Below the pieces are notes generated by a model, which was given only the letters and a program-made list of their open reading frames with translations, ran no database searches and was not told the origin of the DNA. Made by a program: the position numbers and the translations under genes. From an uncultured bacterium (GTDB taxonomy: Bacteria; Bacteroidota; Ignavibacteria; Kapaibacteriales; UBA2268), in NCBI GenBank assembly GCA_937875295.1, contig CALLXS010000082.1, forward strand, positions 1 through 44,492: a DNA stretch of 44,492 nt. Reading direction: 5' to 3'. Positions 7,520 to 15,566 of the stretch are shown piece after piece; within the stretch, counting starts at the first letter, position 1, and every line of letters begins with the position of its first letter.

Positions 7520-9595
7520 ATGAAGAAAATATTTTTATCATCAGTATTAACAATATTATTTGTATTAAATATGAATGTAATAGCTAAAGAAGACCCAAGA
7601 AAAAAGCCAGAAGCTCTACCTGCAAAAGAATTTAATTTCCCAAAATATGAGACTATTACGCTCGATAATGGATTAAAAGTTTTCATTGTAAATGATGACC
7701 AACAACCTACTGTAAATTTTAGAATTCTATTGAATGGTGGTTCTCTTGCTGATGGCAATAAATCAAGTGTATCAGATATTACTACTCAAATGCTAATAAA
7801 AGGTACTGCTAAATACTCAGCTTTAGATATTGCAAATAAATTAGATGGACTCGGATTAAGTCTTAATGTGTCAAGCTCAGCAGATTATTGCCAAGTATAT
7901 GGGTCTGGGCTAAAAAAGCATTTACAAACATTGCTTGAAATAACAAATGAGTTACTTACTGCTCCTACCTTCCCACAAGATGAATTAGACAAATTAAAAT
8001 CAATTAGCATCGCTGATGTAAAACAAATGAAAGCTCGTAGTTCATCTGTAGCTGCTGCAATTGGTAGAATTGCTCTATATGGAAGCGAACACCCTTATGC
8101 AAAAATGGCAAGCGAAGAAACTATTAATTCTTTACAAGTAAATGATTTAAAACAGTATTTTAAATCTAATTTCATTCCAAATAATGCTACAATGGTAATC
8201 ACTGGTGATGTATCTGCTAAGAATATTAAAAAAGATTTAGAAAAATACTTCAGTAATTGGAAAAAAGGAACTAAAAACGAATTTGCTGTTCCTGAAATTA
8301 AACCAGAACCTGTTGGCGTATACTTTGTAAGTAGACCCGGTGCTGTACAATCTTCTATTAATGTAGTTACTCAAGGCGTACCTCGTAATCACCCAGATTA
8401 TGATAAATTAAATTTCACATCTTCAATTATTGGTGCCGGATTTGCAGGTAGATTATTTAAAACACTTCGTGAGACTTATTCTTATACCTATACTCCATTT
8501 GGGTATATCACTTCTACTAAATTCACAAATAGATTTTCTTGTGGCGCTGATGTGCGAGGTGATGTAACTGATTCATCTATTATTGTAATAAATGATCAAT
8601 TAGAGCTACTCACAAAGGAAATGCCGTCTGATGCAGAACTTAATTTACTTAAAAAATATGAAATTGGTCAGTATTTAATGGCGTTTTCAAGCAAAGATTA
8701 TTCAGGTATGCTCATTCAGAATGCAGATTTTTATGGACTTAATATTAATGATATTAAGACTCAACACCTAAAAATTCAAAAATACACCCCAATTGATATG
8801 ATGACTACTGCTAAAAAATATATGAATCCGCGAGGCTCATATATAGTTGTAGTTGGTGATCCAAAAATAAAACCATCATTAGAGAAATTTGGTAAAATTT
8901 ATGAGTATAATACTGATTATTTACCAGAAACAGGTGCAAAAGCAAAAGCTGAAAAAATCGACCTTTCAGCAAATCAATTAATTGATAAATATGTTAATGC
9001 TATTGGTGGAAAAGATAAAATCAATTCTATTAATACAATAATTGCAACAGGAAAAATTGATTTCTCAATACAAGGGCAAACTCTACCCGGTTCTGTTGAG
9101 GAAAAAACTAAAGCTCCTAATAAAAAATATAGTATGATGGATCTTGGAATGATGCAAAATGTATATTGGTGTAATGGCACAAAAGCTTGGATGAAAGTAG
9201 GTAATACTACTAGTGAAGCTGAGCCTGATGATTTCGAAAAAATCAAAGCTCAATCAACAATTATGAGAGATGCGAACTTAATTAACTTAGGCTATAAAGT
9301 CGAAGTAATTGGTAAACAAAAAGATTGGATTGTTGCTAAAGTATCTAAAAACAAAGAAGAGCTTACTTATTTTTATGATGCTAAAACTTTCCTAATTGTT
9401 AAAAAGGAATGGGCTGAACCAATGCAAGATGGTATGCTACCTGTAACAGAAATTTACAGCGATTATAAAGATTTCGGTGGAGTAAAGTTCCCTACTACTG
9501 TAAAATTAGAAACAGCTATGTATAACTACACTCAGTCTCTGAAATATGAAATTAACTCACCAATTGATGATGCTGATTTTACTCCAAAGAATTAA
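7520..9595 (+). CDS. M16-family inactive partner with C-terminal extension
   Basis: 691 aa with a signal peptide (residues 1-22). Residues 40-460 form two M16 half-domains (LNGGSL..; SSIIGAGFAGRLFKTLRE with the R/Y-type segment). At the position of the zinc motif the sequence is DITTQ (residues 86-90) instead of HxxEH, so this subunit cannot bind catalytic zinc. About 210 further residues follow (from about 480), opening DKYVNAIGGKDKI. They read like the beta-rich LolA-fold-type or 'outer membrane lipoprotein sorting' domains that FCB bacteria often append to M16 proteins. It lies 46 bases behind the active M16 gene with AAAAAAGG before its ATG, so the two are co-transcribed and probably assemble together. 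A strong terminator follows. Confidence 0.88.
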   Translation: MKKIFLSSVLTILFVLNMNVIAKEDPRKKPEALPAKEFNFPKYETITLDNGLKVFIVNDDQQPTVNFRILLNGGSLADGNKSSVSDITTQMLIKGTAKYSALDIANKLDGLGLSLNVSSSADYCQVYGSGLKKHLQTLLEITNELLTAPTFPQDELDKLKSISIADVKQMKARSSSVAAAIGRIALYGSEHPYAKMASEETINSLQVNDLKQYFKSNFIPNNATMVITGDVSAKNIKKDLEKYFSNWKKGTKNEFAVPEIKPEPVGVYFVSRPGAVQSSINVVTQGVPRNHPDYDKLNFTSSIIGAGFAGRLFKTLRETYSYTYTPFGYITSTKFTNRFSCGADVRGDVTDSSIIVINDQLELLTKEMPSDAELNLLKKYEIGQYLMAFSSKDYSGMLIQNADFYGLNINDIKTQHLKIQKYTPIDMMTTAKKYMNPRGSYIVVVGDPKIKPSLEKFGKIYEYNTDYLPETGAKAKAEKIDLSANQLIDKYVNAIGGKDKINSINTIIATGKIDFSIQGQTLPGSVEEKTKAPNKKYSMMDLGMMQNVYWCNGTKAWMKVGNTTSEAEPDDFEKIKAQSTIMRDANLINLGYKVEVIGKQKDWIVAKVSKNKEELTYFYDAKTFLIVKKEWAEPMQDGMLPVTEIYSDYKDFGGVKFPTTVKLETAMYNYTQSLKYEINSPIDDADFTPKN

Positions 9596-9623
9596 TACAG
9601 TTCTTTTTTAATAGAAAAAAATA

Positions 9624-9656
9624 GCCTCTAAAATATTCTTTTAGAGGCTTTTTTTT
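9624..9656. terminator. Bidirectional intrinsic terminator between M16 operon and lolD
   Basis: The 10-bp perfect stem GCCTCTAAAA / TTTTAGAGGC has a 5-base loop (9634-9638) and is followed by T8 on the plus strand. The minus strand also reads a T-rich run after the stem (complement of the A-run at 9616-9621). It serves both converging transcripts. Confidence 0.9.
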
Positions 9657-9678
9657 ATTTCAGTAGGAACTTGTCTTG

Positions 9679-10356
9679 CTATTCTATTATTCCATCTTTC
9701 ATTCGGATAATTCTCTGCGAGTGAGCTGCAATTTCATCGCTATGAGTAGCAATAATAAAAGTAATATTCATTTTTTTATGTAGAAGATCTAATATTTCAA
9801 GTATGTTTTGTGAATTTGCTCTATCTAAATTGCCAGTTGGTTCATCTGCAAAAACGATTTTGGGCTCATTGATTAATGCTCTTGCTATTGCGATTCTTTG
9901 CTGTTCGCCACCTGATAATTCAGTAGGCTTGTGAGTTTCTCTTAAATCTAAATTTACTAAATTAAGTAGTTCTTTAGCTTTTTCTTTGGCAATTTTATTT
10001 GAATCTCCTGCAATCAAAGCAGGTAGCATAATATTTTCAATTGCAGTAAATTCAGGCAGTAAATGATGAAATTGAAATACAAATCCAATAAATTTATTTC
10101 TAAAATTAGACAATTCTTTATTATTCATTGAATTATAATCATAATACACTCCATTATGTTCTATTATAACATCACCAGAATCAGGAGAATCAATTCCTCC
10201 TAAAATATGCAATAAAGTTGATTTTCCAGCACCAGAAGGACCAATAATACTAATAAAATCACTTTCTTGAATGTCAATTGATACACCCTTTAATACGAGC
10301 GTAACATTTTGCATTTTAGTATAGCTTTTTATAATATTATCAGCTTTTAAGTGCAT
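9679..10356 (-). CDS. ABC transporter ATP-binding protein, LolD-like
   Basis: 225-aa ATPase of the LolD/MacB/FtsE class. It has Walker A GPSGAGKST (39-47), Q-loop Gln95 in FVFQFHHLLPEFTA, signature LSGGEQQR (147-154), Walker B IVFADEP with Asp171/Glu172, D-loop GNLD and switch His205. The 'FQFHHLLPEFTAIENIMLP' stretch is the typical LolD sequence, and LolD powers release of lipoproteins from the inner membrane to LolA. No LolC/E-type permease is adjacent, so the partner must be encoded elsewhere and the exact assignment rests on sequence resemblance. It lies 29 bases downstream of prfA and is probably co-transcribed with it. Confidence 0.88.
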   Translation of the reverse strand: MHLKADNIIKSYTKMQNVTLVLKGVSIDIQESDFISIIGPSGAGKSTLLHILGGIDSPDSGDVIIEHNGVYYDYNSMNNKELSNFRNKFIGFVFQFHHLLPEFTAIENIMLPALIAGDSNKIAKEKAKELLNLVNLDLRETHKPTELSGGEQQRIAIARALINEPKIVFADEPTGNLDRANSQNILEILDLLHKKMNITFIIATHSDEIAAHSQRIIRMKDGIIE

Positions 10357-10385
10357 ATTATTTAGATTTATTGAAAATAATTATA

Positions 10386-11471
10386 TTATACGATACTTAA
10401 TCCTTGATTAAGCAATTCTGCTCTTTCAGCAATTTTCAAATTCTCAATAACCGGCATTAAGCCACCATCAATTACTTCTCGTAGTGGGTAATTCTTTGCT
10501 TCTCCCTCTAATCTGTGATCTGTGACTCTATTTTGAGGATAATTATAAGTTCTAATTTTTTCTGATCTATCTCCGGATCTAACCATAGATTTTCTATTTG
10601 AGGCTAATTCATCTTGTTGTTTTTTTAATTCCAATTCATATAGTCTTGACCTCAATACTTTCATTGCTTTTTCTCTGTTTTTAAGTTGAGAGCGCTCATC
10701 TTGGCAGCTAACAACTATTCCAGTAGGAATATGTGTCATTCTTACAGCAGTTTCAACTTTATTTACGTTTTGACCACCTTTTCCACCGGATCTAAAAATA
10801 TCAATTTTTAAATCATTTTCATTTATATCAATATCGATATCTTCAGCTTCTGGTAATACAGCTACAGTAACTGCTGAAGTATGTAATCTTCCGCTAGCTT
10901 CTGTATCCGGTACTCTTTGCACACGATGCACTCCGCTTTCAAACTTTAGAGTACCAAAGACATCATCGCCACTCATAGAGAAAATAATTTCTTTAAAGCC
11001 ACCTCTTTCACTTTCATTGAAATCAATTACTTCGATTTTAAATCTATTAATTTCTGCAAACCTGCTGTACATTCTATATAAATCACCACAGAATAGTCCA
11101 GCTTCATCGCCACCAGTACCAGCTCGCATTTCAACAATACAGTTTTTTAAGTCATTCGGATCTGTCGGGATAAGCAATATTTTCAAATCTTCTTCCATTT
11201 GCTTTATAGATTCTTGAAGAATATTAATTTCTTCGTATGCTAATTCCTTAAGTTCTTGATCGATGCCTGCAGAGGACACCATTTCTCGAGCAGAATCTAA
11301 ATCATCACACATTTTGATATATTTTCGAGCAGCTTCAGCTATTGGAGCAAGCTGTTTATTTTCGCGATTAGTTTCTTTTAGCTTTTTAATATCATTTACT
11401 AAATTTGGGTCATTAAGTTGATTTTGAATAAATTCTACGCGCTCAAGAATAGCTTCAAGTTTCTCTTTCAC
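10386..11471 (-). CDS. prfA: Peptide chain release factor 1
   Basis: RF1 recognises UAA/UAG in the ribosomal A site and triggers peptidyl-tRNA hydrolysis. 361 aa, the normal length. The codon-recognition tripeptide PxT is PDT at 188-190, the same register as PAT of E. coli RF1. The catalytic GGQ is at 232-234 in SGGKGGQNVNKVETAVR. The presence of PxT rather than SPF, and a length of 361, mark RF1 not RF2. The start is GTG with an in-frame TAA immediately before it and AAGGA about 8 bases upstream. The encoded N-terminus (MKEKLEAILERVEF) aligns with the usual RF1 start. A TAATTTTG box at 11517-11524 lies 45 bases upstream. It probably forms an operon with the downstream LolD-like ATPase. Confidence 0.97.
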   Translation of the reverse strand: MKEKLEAILERVEFIQNQLNDPNLVNDIKKLKETNRENKQLAPIAEAARKYIKMCDDLDSAREMVSSAGIDQELKELAYEEINILQESIKQMEEDLKILLIPTDPNDLKNCIVEMRAGTGGDEAGLFCGDLYRMYSRFAEINRFKIEVIDFNESERGGFKEIIFSMSGDDVFGTLKFESGVHRVQRVPDTEASGRLHTSAVTVAVLPEAEDIDIDINENDLKIDIFRSGGKGGQNVNKVETAVRMTHIPTGIVVSCQDERSQLKNREKAMKVLRSRLYELELKKQQDELASNRKSMVRSGDRSEKIRTYNYPQNRVTDHRLEGEAKNYPLREVIDGGLMPVIENLKIAERAELLNQGLSIV

Positions 11472-11516
11472 TTAGGAAATCCTTAGATTTGATTAATTTA
11501 ACATTTTACAGAACTA

Positions 11517-11524
11517 CAAAATTA
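11517..11524 (-). promoter_or_regulatory. prfA: Putative -7 promoter box for prfA
   Basis: Minus-strand TAATTTTG, identical to the -7 element of the tryptophanase and SPOR-gene promoters, stands 45 bases ahead of the prfA GTG. No TTG is found at the expected 19-20 base spacing, so the call rests on one box. Confidence 0.35.
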
Positions 11525-11621
11525 CTATATTTTATCGAAATAATTTTTACTTTTTATATAATAGCATTAAGAATTATATATTACTTAATAATTAAATCGT
11601 AAAATAAATACTCTTTTAATT

Positions 11622-12038
11622 CTATTCTCCAATTATTTTTACTAATATTCTCTTTGGTCGCATTCCGTCAAATTCGCCATAGAAAATTTGTTCCCACGTG
11701 CCAAAATCCAATTTCCCATTTGTTAGAGCTACTACAACTTCACGCCCCATAATTTGCCGTTTTAAATGAGCATCAGCATTATCTTCATAACCATTATGAC
11801 GATATTGACTATGTGGCTTTTCAGGAGCTATTTTTTCTAACCATACCTCAAAATCATTATGTAGACCAGCTTCGTCATCATTAATAAATATTGAAGAAGT
11901 TATATGCATTGGGTTTACTAAAACTAATCCTTCTTTAATTCCACTTTCATTGATACATTTTTCAACTTCATGTGTTATATTTAAATATGCTCTTCTTGTT
12001 TTAGTATGAAAAGTAATTTCTTTTCTATAGCTTTTCAT
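11622..12038 (-). CDS. YjbQ-family protein (UPF0047)
   Basis: 138 aa matching the whole length of the YjbQ/UPF0047 family. Members show weak thiamine-phosphate-synthase-like activity in vitro, and their real role is not settled. The conserved metal/active-site block is complete: NPMHITSS with His45, NDDE (53-56), HN.YEDNADAH (His81, Glu85, Asp86, Asn87, His91) and the LDFGTWEQIFYGEFDG signature near the end. Its ATG overlaps the stop of the upstream Toprim-like gene by one base (TAATG at 12040-12036), so translation of the two is probably coupled. It is the last gene of the leftward run that begins with the SPOR protein. Confidence 0.92.
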   Translation of the reverse strand: MKSYRKEITFHTKTRRAYLNITHEVEKCINESGIKEGLVLVNPMHITSSIFINDDEAGLHNDFEVWLEKIAPEKPHSQYRHNGYEDNADAHLKRQIMGREVVVALTNGKLDFGTWEQIFYGEFDGMRPKRILVKIIGE

Positions 12039-12592
12039 TATTTCTTATCCTTATCTTTGTTGTCATATTCTAAATTAAAAATATCTAAGAAAAATCTAAA
12101 ACTATCATTTCTTTCCTCAGCTGTAGAATAATTAAATACCTTTAGCAATTCAAACATAAAATCAATCCTACTTCTATATGTCTGGTGGCAAATTGCATTA
12201 AAATCTTCTTTAGTGATATCATTTGTCGTGCTTGGGACTCGGATATTTAAAATAGATGACATTTCATTTGTACAACCTGCTAAGTACCAACTTTCTATTT
12301 CTTTAATTACGATTGCAATTTTATTATTATCTAAATTACCAAATTTATGGCGGATTACTTGCTTTTTACCTTTTACAGAGTCGAGCATATCAATATCGGC
12401 AGTGAAAATATAATCATAATCTAGTGTAATTATGCTTTGCAAAAATAACTCTACTTTTTGGTGCTTCCATTGAGCATATTTAAATATTTCTACATCACTA
12501 TAATGCTTTAGAAATAGAGGAAGGATAATTTTTCTGAAAAATAGTTCATCATCGTTACCTTCCACAAATATGTATAATTTATTATATTTCAT
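12038..12592 (-). CDS. Toprim-like (DUF4276-like) protein of unknown function
   Basis: 184 aa. The N-terminus FVEGNDDELFFRKI (Glu11-Gly12), the FTADIDM segment with Asp66 and Asp68, and KEIESWYLAG (Glu98, Glu100) resemble the acidic metal-binding layout of Toprim domains. They are closest to the DUF4276 type, which often has an IE(S/A)W.LA motif. Toprim domains bind Mg2+ and act on nucleic-acid phosphodiesters, but no activity can be assigned here. There is no ATPase or helicase partner of the OLD/Gabija kind. It sits 25 bases after a glycosyltransferase gene and overlaps yjbQ by one base. The C-terminus ends in a lysine/aspartate-rich tail. Family membership is moderately sure; function unknown. 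Confidence 0.65.
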   Translation of the reverse strand: MKYNKLYIFVEGNDDELFFRKIILPLFLKHYSDVEIFKYAQWKHQKVELFLQSIITLDYDYIFTADIDMLDSVKGKKQVIRHKFGNLDNNKIAIVIKEIESWYLAGCTNEMSSILNIRVPSTTNDITKEDFNAICHQTYRSRIDFMFELLKVFNYSTAEERNDSFRFFLDIFNLEYDNKDKDKK

Positions 12593-12617
12593 ATCCTAAT
12601 AAATTTAAATAGAAAAA

Positions 12618-13358
12618 TCATTGATAAATCTTTGATTTAATAATATTATGCGAGTGCAAAAAATGTAAAAAAGATACCTTTAGCACTCCAAAGCCATATT
12701 TCATGCTGCGAGTAAAATTAATGGAAGATGCATCTCTAAAATATTTAGTTGGGCATGTTATTTCTGCTATTTCATACTTTGCCATAAATAATTGAGATAA
12801 AACTTGATTATCAAAAATAAAATCATCTGAATTATTATTATAACAAATTTTCTTCAAAGCATTAGCTGAATATGCTCTATACCCTGTATGATATTCACTC
12901 AATTTTTGATTGATTAATAAATTTTGTGAAAAAGTCAGGAATCTATTTGCAATATATTTATATAAAGGCATTCCTCCACGCAAAGCACCTTTTCCAAGAA
13001 TTCTTGAACCTAATACAACATCATACACTTCATCAGCTATTATGCTTACCATTGGTAATATTAATTTTGGTGTGTATTGATAATCAGGATGAAGCATTAT
13101 AACTATATCTGCGTTTAATTCTAGTGCTTTATTATAGCAAGATTTTTGATTACCGCCATAACCCAAATTGTGTTTATGTACAATTATATGCTTTTTACCC
13201 ATTTTTTTAGCAACATCTACAGTATTATCTTTGCTAGCATCATCGACTAAAACAACTTCATCGACAATATTTAATGGAATTTCGTTATAAGTAACTTCTA
13301 AAGTCTTAGCAGCATTATAAGCTGGCAATACTACAATTATTTTTTTATCTTTAAACAT
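12618..13358 (-). CDS. Family 2 glycosyltransferase (dolichyl-phosphate-mannose-synthase-like)
   Basis: 246 aa, a single GT-A domain. The nucleotide-binding VLVDDASKDNT lies at 36-46, and the metal-binding DxD equivalent is HPDYQY (90-95). GSRILG and the GYR segment near the acceptor site follow. This matches the dolichyl/undecaprenyl-phosphate sugar transferase-like branch often written 'glycosyltransferase family 2'. It has no transmembrane domain of its own. The likely role is transfer of a sugar from a nucleotide donor to a lipid carrier or glycan in the cytoplasm, but donor and acceptor are not visible from the sequence. It lies within the leftward run, 27 bases after the DUF2179 gene and 25 before the Toprim-like gene. 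Confidence 0.88.
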   Translation of the reverse strand: MFKDKKIIVVLPAYNAAKTLEVTYNEIPLNIVDEVVLVDDASKDNTVDVAKKMGKKHIIVHKHNLGYGGNQKSCYNKALELNADIVIMLHPDYQYTPKLILPMVSIIADEVYDVVLGSRILGKGALRGGMPLYKYIANRFLTFSQNLLINQKLSEYHTGYRAYSANALKKICYNNNSDDFIFDNQVLSQLFMAKYEIAEITCPTKYFRDASSINFTRSMKYGFGVLKVSFLHFLHSHNIIKSKIYQ

Positions 13359-13385
13359 TAATTTAATTTAGCTCTATTAATTCCT

Positions 13386-13991
13386 CTATTTGCTAATTCT
13401 GTTGTTTTTCCGAAATGATTTAATAAAAGAACTTAAATTGGGTGATCCTTTTTTAGAAATTGAATCGCTTACTAAGCGAAGATCTTCGACAGTATAAATA
13501 GCATGAGGATTATATTCTTTAATGATTGAGACTACTTCTGGAATTTGAGTGCGCTGAGTAACTAAAAACATAATTTTTACATTATCTGCTAATGTGCCTT
13601 TAGCATCGACAGAGGTAATTGAATAATTTTTCTTGAACAAAAATTCATTTAATTTTGAGGCATCATAGCGAGTAATTATCCTTACAATCACTTGCCCCAT
13701 TGCTAATTTATTTTCTAATACTATCCCAATATATGTACCAGTAGCAAAGCCCAACCCCCAAAATAAATAATAAAATGAATTATTTAAATTTTTCATTATT
13801 TGGGAAATAGCTACTATCCATACAATTGATTCTACAAATCCGAGTACAGCAGCTAAAGTGCGAAATCCTTTTCCTAAGAAAATAATTCTTAATGTACTTA
13901 TGCTTACATCAATAATTCTTGCACAGAAAATCAATAAAGGGATTAACACCCACGTTACAATGTCTTCGCTAAAAATTGAGGTTAAATCCAT
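13386..13991 (-). CDS. DUF2179 / UPF0316 (YebE-type) membrane protein
   Basis: 201 aa. Three hydrophobic segments (about 14-32, 42-62 and 70-92) carry the family pattern ARIIDVSISTLRIIFLGKG. A soluble C-terminal domain (about 100-185) follows, with the DUF2179-like ITSVDAKGTL and VEDLRLVS segments. DUF2179 domains are small ferredoxin-like folds found at the C-termini of several bacterial membrane proteins; the function is not established. Length and domain order fit UPF0316 proteins. The gene is 20 bases downstream of a membrane-anchored unknown, so the two are likely co-transcribed. Confidence 0.85.
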   Translation of the reverse strand: MDLTSIFSEDIVTWVLIPLLIFCARIIDVSISTLRIIFLGKGFRTLAAVLGFVESIVWIVAISQIMKNLNNSFYYLFWGLGFATGTYIGIVLENKLAMGQVIVRIITRYDASKLNEFLFKKNYSITSVDAKGTLADNVKIMFLVTQRTQIPEVVSIIKEYNPHAIYTVEDLRLVSDSISKKGSPNLSSFIKSFRKNNRISK

Positions 13992-14011
13992 ATTATTTTT
14001 TATTATTTTTT

Positions 14012-14416
14012 TTATTTGGAATTATCAAAATACTCTATCCCATTTACCCAAATACTTTCTGACTCAATAATTTCATCTTCTTGCAATAGATCCTTATCGC
14101 TATTTTGGATAATTACTTTAATATTAGGATTATCTTGCTTTAATGAAGAAATAAAACCTTCGTAATTAATTATATTTACTGGATCTATAGCGATGCGAGC
14201 CTTAAAACTTTGTGAAGATAAAAGCACATAATCTACTTGGTCTTCCTCATTAAGCACTACTTCATTTGATTTTAATTTAAATTCAATTGTAGTTTGGTCT
14301 AATGAACTAAGAGCTTCTTTCCCCCCACCAAAGAATAATATCCCGATTACAATCACTGCCATTGCAGCAACTATATAATATACTTTTGGGATTTTTTTAA
14401 ATATTTCAGTATCCAT
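14012..14416 (-). CDS. Single-pass membrane-anchored protein, unknown function
   Basis: 134 aa that I do not recognise. One hydrophobic helix (about residues 12-30) follows a short cytoplasmic N-terminus with a lysine pair. A Gly-Gly-Gly hinge and a roughly 100-residue, mostly acidic extracytoplasmic domain follow (LDQTTIEFKLKSNEVVL, then repeated short strand/helix pieces, ending in an EDEIIESESIW stretch). The layout is that of a small envelope protein held in the inner membrane. It lies 49 bases after the SPOR gene and 20 bases before the DUF2179 gene, which suggests shared expression with envelope functions. Confidence 0.7.
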   Translation of the reverse strand: MDTEIFKKIPKVYYIVAAMAVIVIGILFFGGGKEALSSLDQTTIEFKLKSNEVVLNEEDQVDYVLLSSQSFKARIAIDPVNIINYEGFISSLKQDNPNIKVIIQNSDKDLLQEDEIIESESIWVNGIEYFDNSK

Positions 14417-14465
14417 TATTTAATTATTATATTATTACAAAGAATTTGTTATATAATTTTTGATT

Positions 14466-15341
14466 TTAATATCCATATAATACGGTCTCGCATCCGCATA
14501 TTTTCTCTACAGTTGCTCGCTCTTCCTCAGCTTTGTCTCGCGATTTATAATTTCCTATAATAACTGCAAACATTTTCTTGCCGTCAATATCTTTCTCAAC
14601 AATTTTATTTTTTAATCTCTTCTTTTGGAATTTATCGCATTCTGATTTTGCACTTTCTAGAGTAGAAAATACTCCGACTTGCAATGCCCATCGCAACTTT
14701 TTTTCATCCTTATTTTGATCGTTTTTTACTATTAAACTTGGTTCTTTCACAGTGATTTTTTTGCTATCTACAGTGCTTTGTGTCTCAGAATTTGCGATTT
14801 TTGGTTTTTTAGTATCTTCAGATATTTTGACTTGATTATCTTTTTTAATTTCATTCGGATTTACTAACTTTTCTTTTATTTTGTCATTCTTAATATCCGA
14901 ACTTGGATTTTCGCGGTTATACATTAATGATATATAAACAACATCTTTAGCTGCAGGTAAATATTCAGAAAGCGGTTGGAAAGTTTTAAACTGTTCTAAA
15001 GCTTTTACTGCTGATATAGTATCACCTTTAATTGCATAGTATTGCACTAACCTCCAATAGGCATCGTCAGACCATTCGGACTTAGTAAATTCATTTAGTA
15101 TTTTTCTATACAAGGAAATTGCTTGATCAGCATCAGAAGTGAGTGTAGCCTGCAAAAAAACAATTCCTGGATCGACAGGATATTTATTTAATAAATCGTC
15201 TAAAGTAGATTGAGCTTCTGTAATTTTCCCTGAAGCTACGTTTCTTAAAGCTTCTCGTACTTGTTTATTTTGTGCTGATAATGAATTTAAAGCAAAGAAT
15301 AAACAGATAAACAATATCAATAATTTGTTAAAATATTTCAT
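14466..15341 (-). CDS. TPR / SPOR-domain envelope protein
   Basis: About 291 aa from the ATG at 15341. A first ATG at 15347 also exists, but the GGA ribosome-site remnant touches that codon directly and has proper spacing (6 bases) only for the second, so 15341 is preferred. A signal peptide (MKYFNKLLILFICLFFALNSLSAQ) is followed by two or three TPR/YbgF-like helical pairs (about 30-145). A charged Ser/Lys/Asp linker (about 150-215) follows, then a C-terminal SPOR domain beginning RWALQVGVFSTLESAKS and ending near the last residue. SPOR domains bind denuded glycan strands of septal peptidoglycan, so a periplasmic cell-wall or division-associated role is likely. It heads a leftward run of six genes. 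Confidence 0.88.
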   Translation of the reverse strand: MKYFNKLLILFICLFFALNSLSAQNKQVREALRNVASGKITEAQSTLDDLLNKYPVDPGIVFLQATLTSDADQAISLYRKILNEFTKSEWSDDAYWRLVQYYAIKGDTISAVKALEQFKTFQPLSEYLPAAKDVVYISLMYNRENPSSDIKNDKIKEKLVNPNEIKKDNQVKISEDTKKPKIANSETQSTVDSKKITVKEPSLIVKNDQNKDEKKLRWALQVGVFSTLESAKSECDKFQKKRLKNKIVEKDIDGKKMFAVIIGNYKSRDKAEEERATVEKICGCETVLYGY

Positions 15342-15372
15342 AATCATTCCATATATTTTTTATATTTTCTTG

Positions 15373-15402
15373 CAAAATTATATTATTTCTTTATATAATC
15401 AA
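15373..15402 (-). promoter_or_regulatory. Bacteroidota-type promoter for the SPOR-led operon
   Basis: Minus-strand TAATTTTG (complement of 15373-15380) is preceded after exactly 19 bases by TTG (complement of 15400-15402). This is the same arrangement as upstream of tryptophanase. It stands 32 bases before the SPOR gene start. Confidence 0.6.
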
Positions 15403-15464
15403 TTCTTTTAAAAACAAAATAAATTGAATTATATTGTAAAAATGTGGAAAAATGGAAACAAAAA

Positions 15465-15489
15465 CACCCCAAAATCTGTTTTTGAGGTG
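15465..15489 (-). terminator. Intrinsic terminator of nuoD
   Basis: On the minus strand CACCTCAAAA pairs over 10 bp with TTTTGGGGTG. One pair is G-U and works only in RNA of this orientation; the plus-strand RNA would have a C-A mismatch. A T5 run and further T-rich sequence follow. It lies about 78 bases after the nuoD stop. Confidence 0.8.
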
Positions 15490-15566
15490 CTTTCGACATT
15501 ATTATTATATAAAATTTCTATTAATTTACTTCTATTAAAAATTATCAATTTTTAATAATAAATCCA

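Noticed and set aside
10902..10910. RF1 codon-recognition tripeptide PDT instead of PAT/PVT.
   Set aside because: Only the Pro and Thr of PxT are essential and the middle residue varies among bacteria. GGQ and length are normal, so altered stop-codon use is not indicated.
12038..12592. Toprim-like gene as part of a phage-defence (OLD/Gabija-like) system.
   Set aside because: No ATPase, helicase, methylase or toxin gene is adjacent. The neighbours are a glycosyltransferase and YjbQ.
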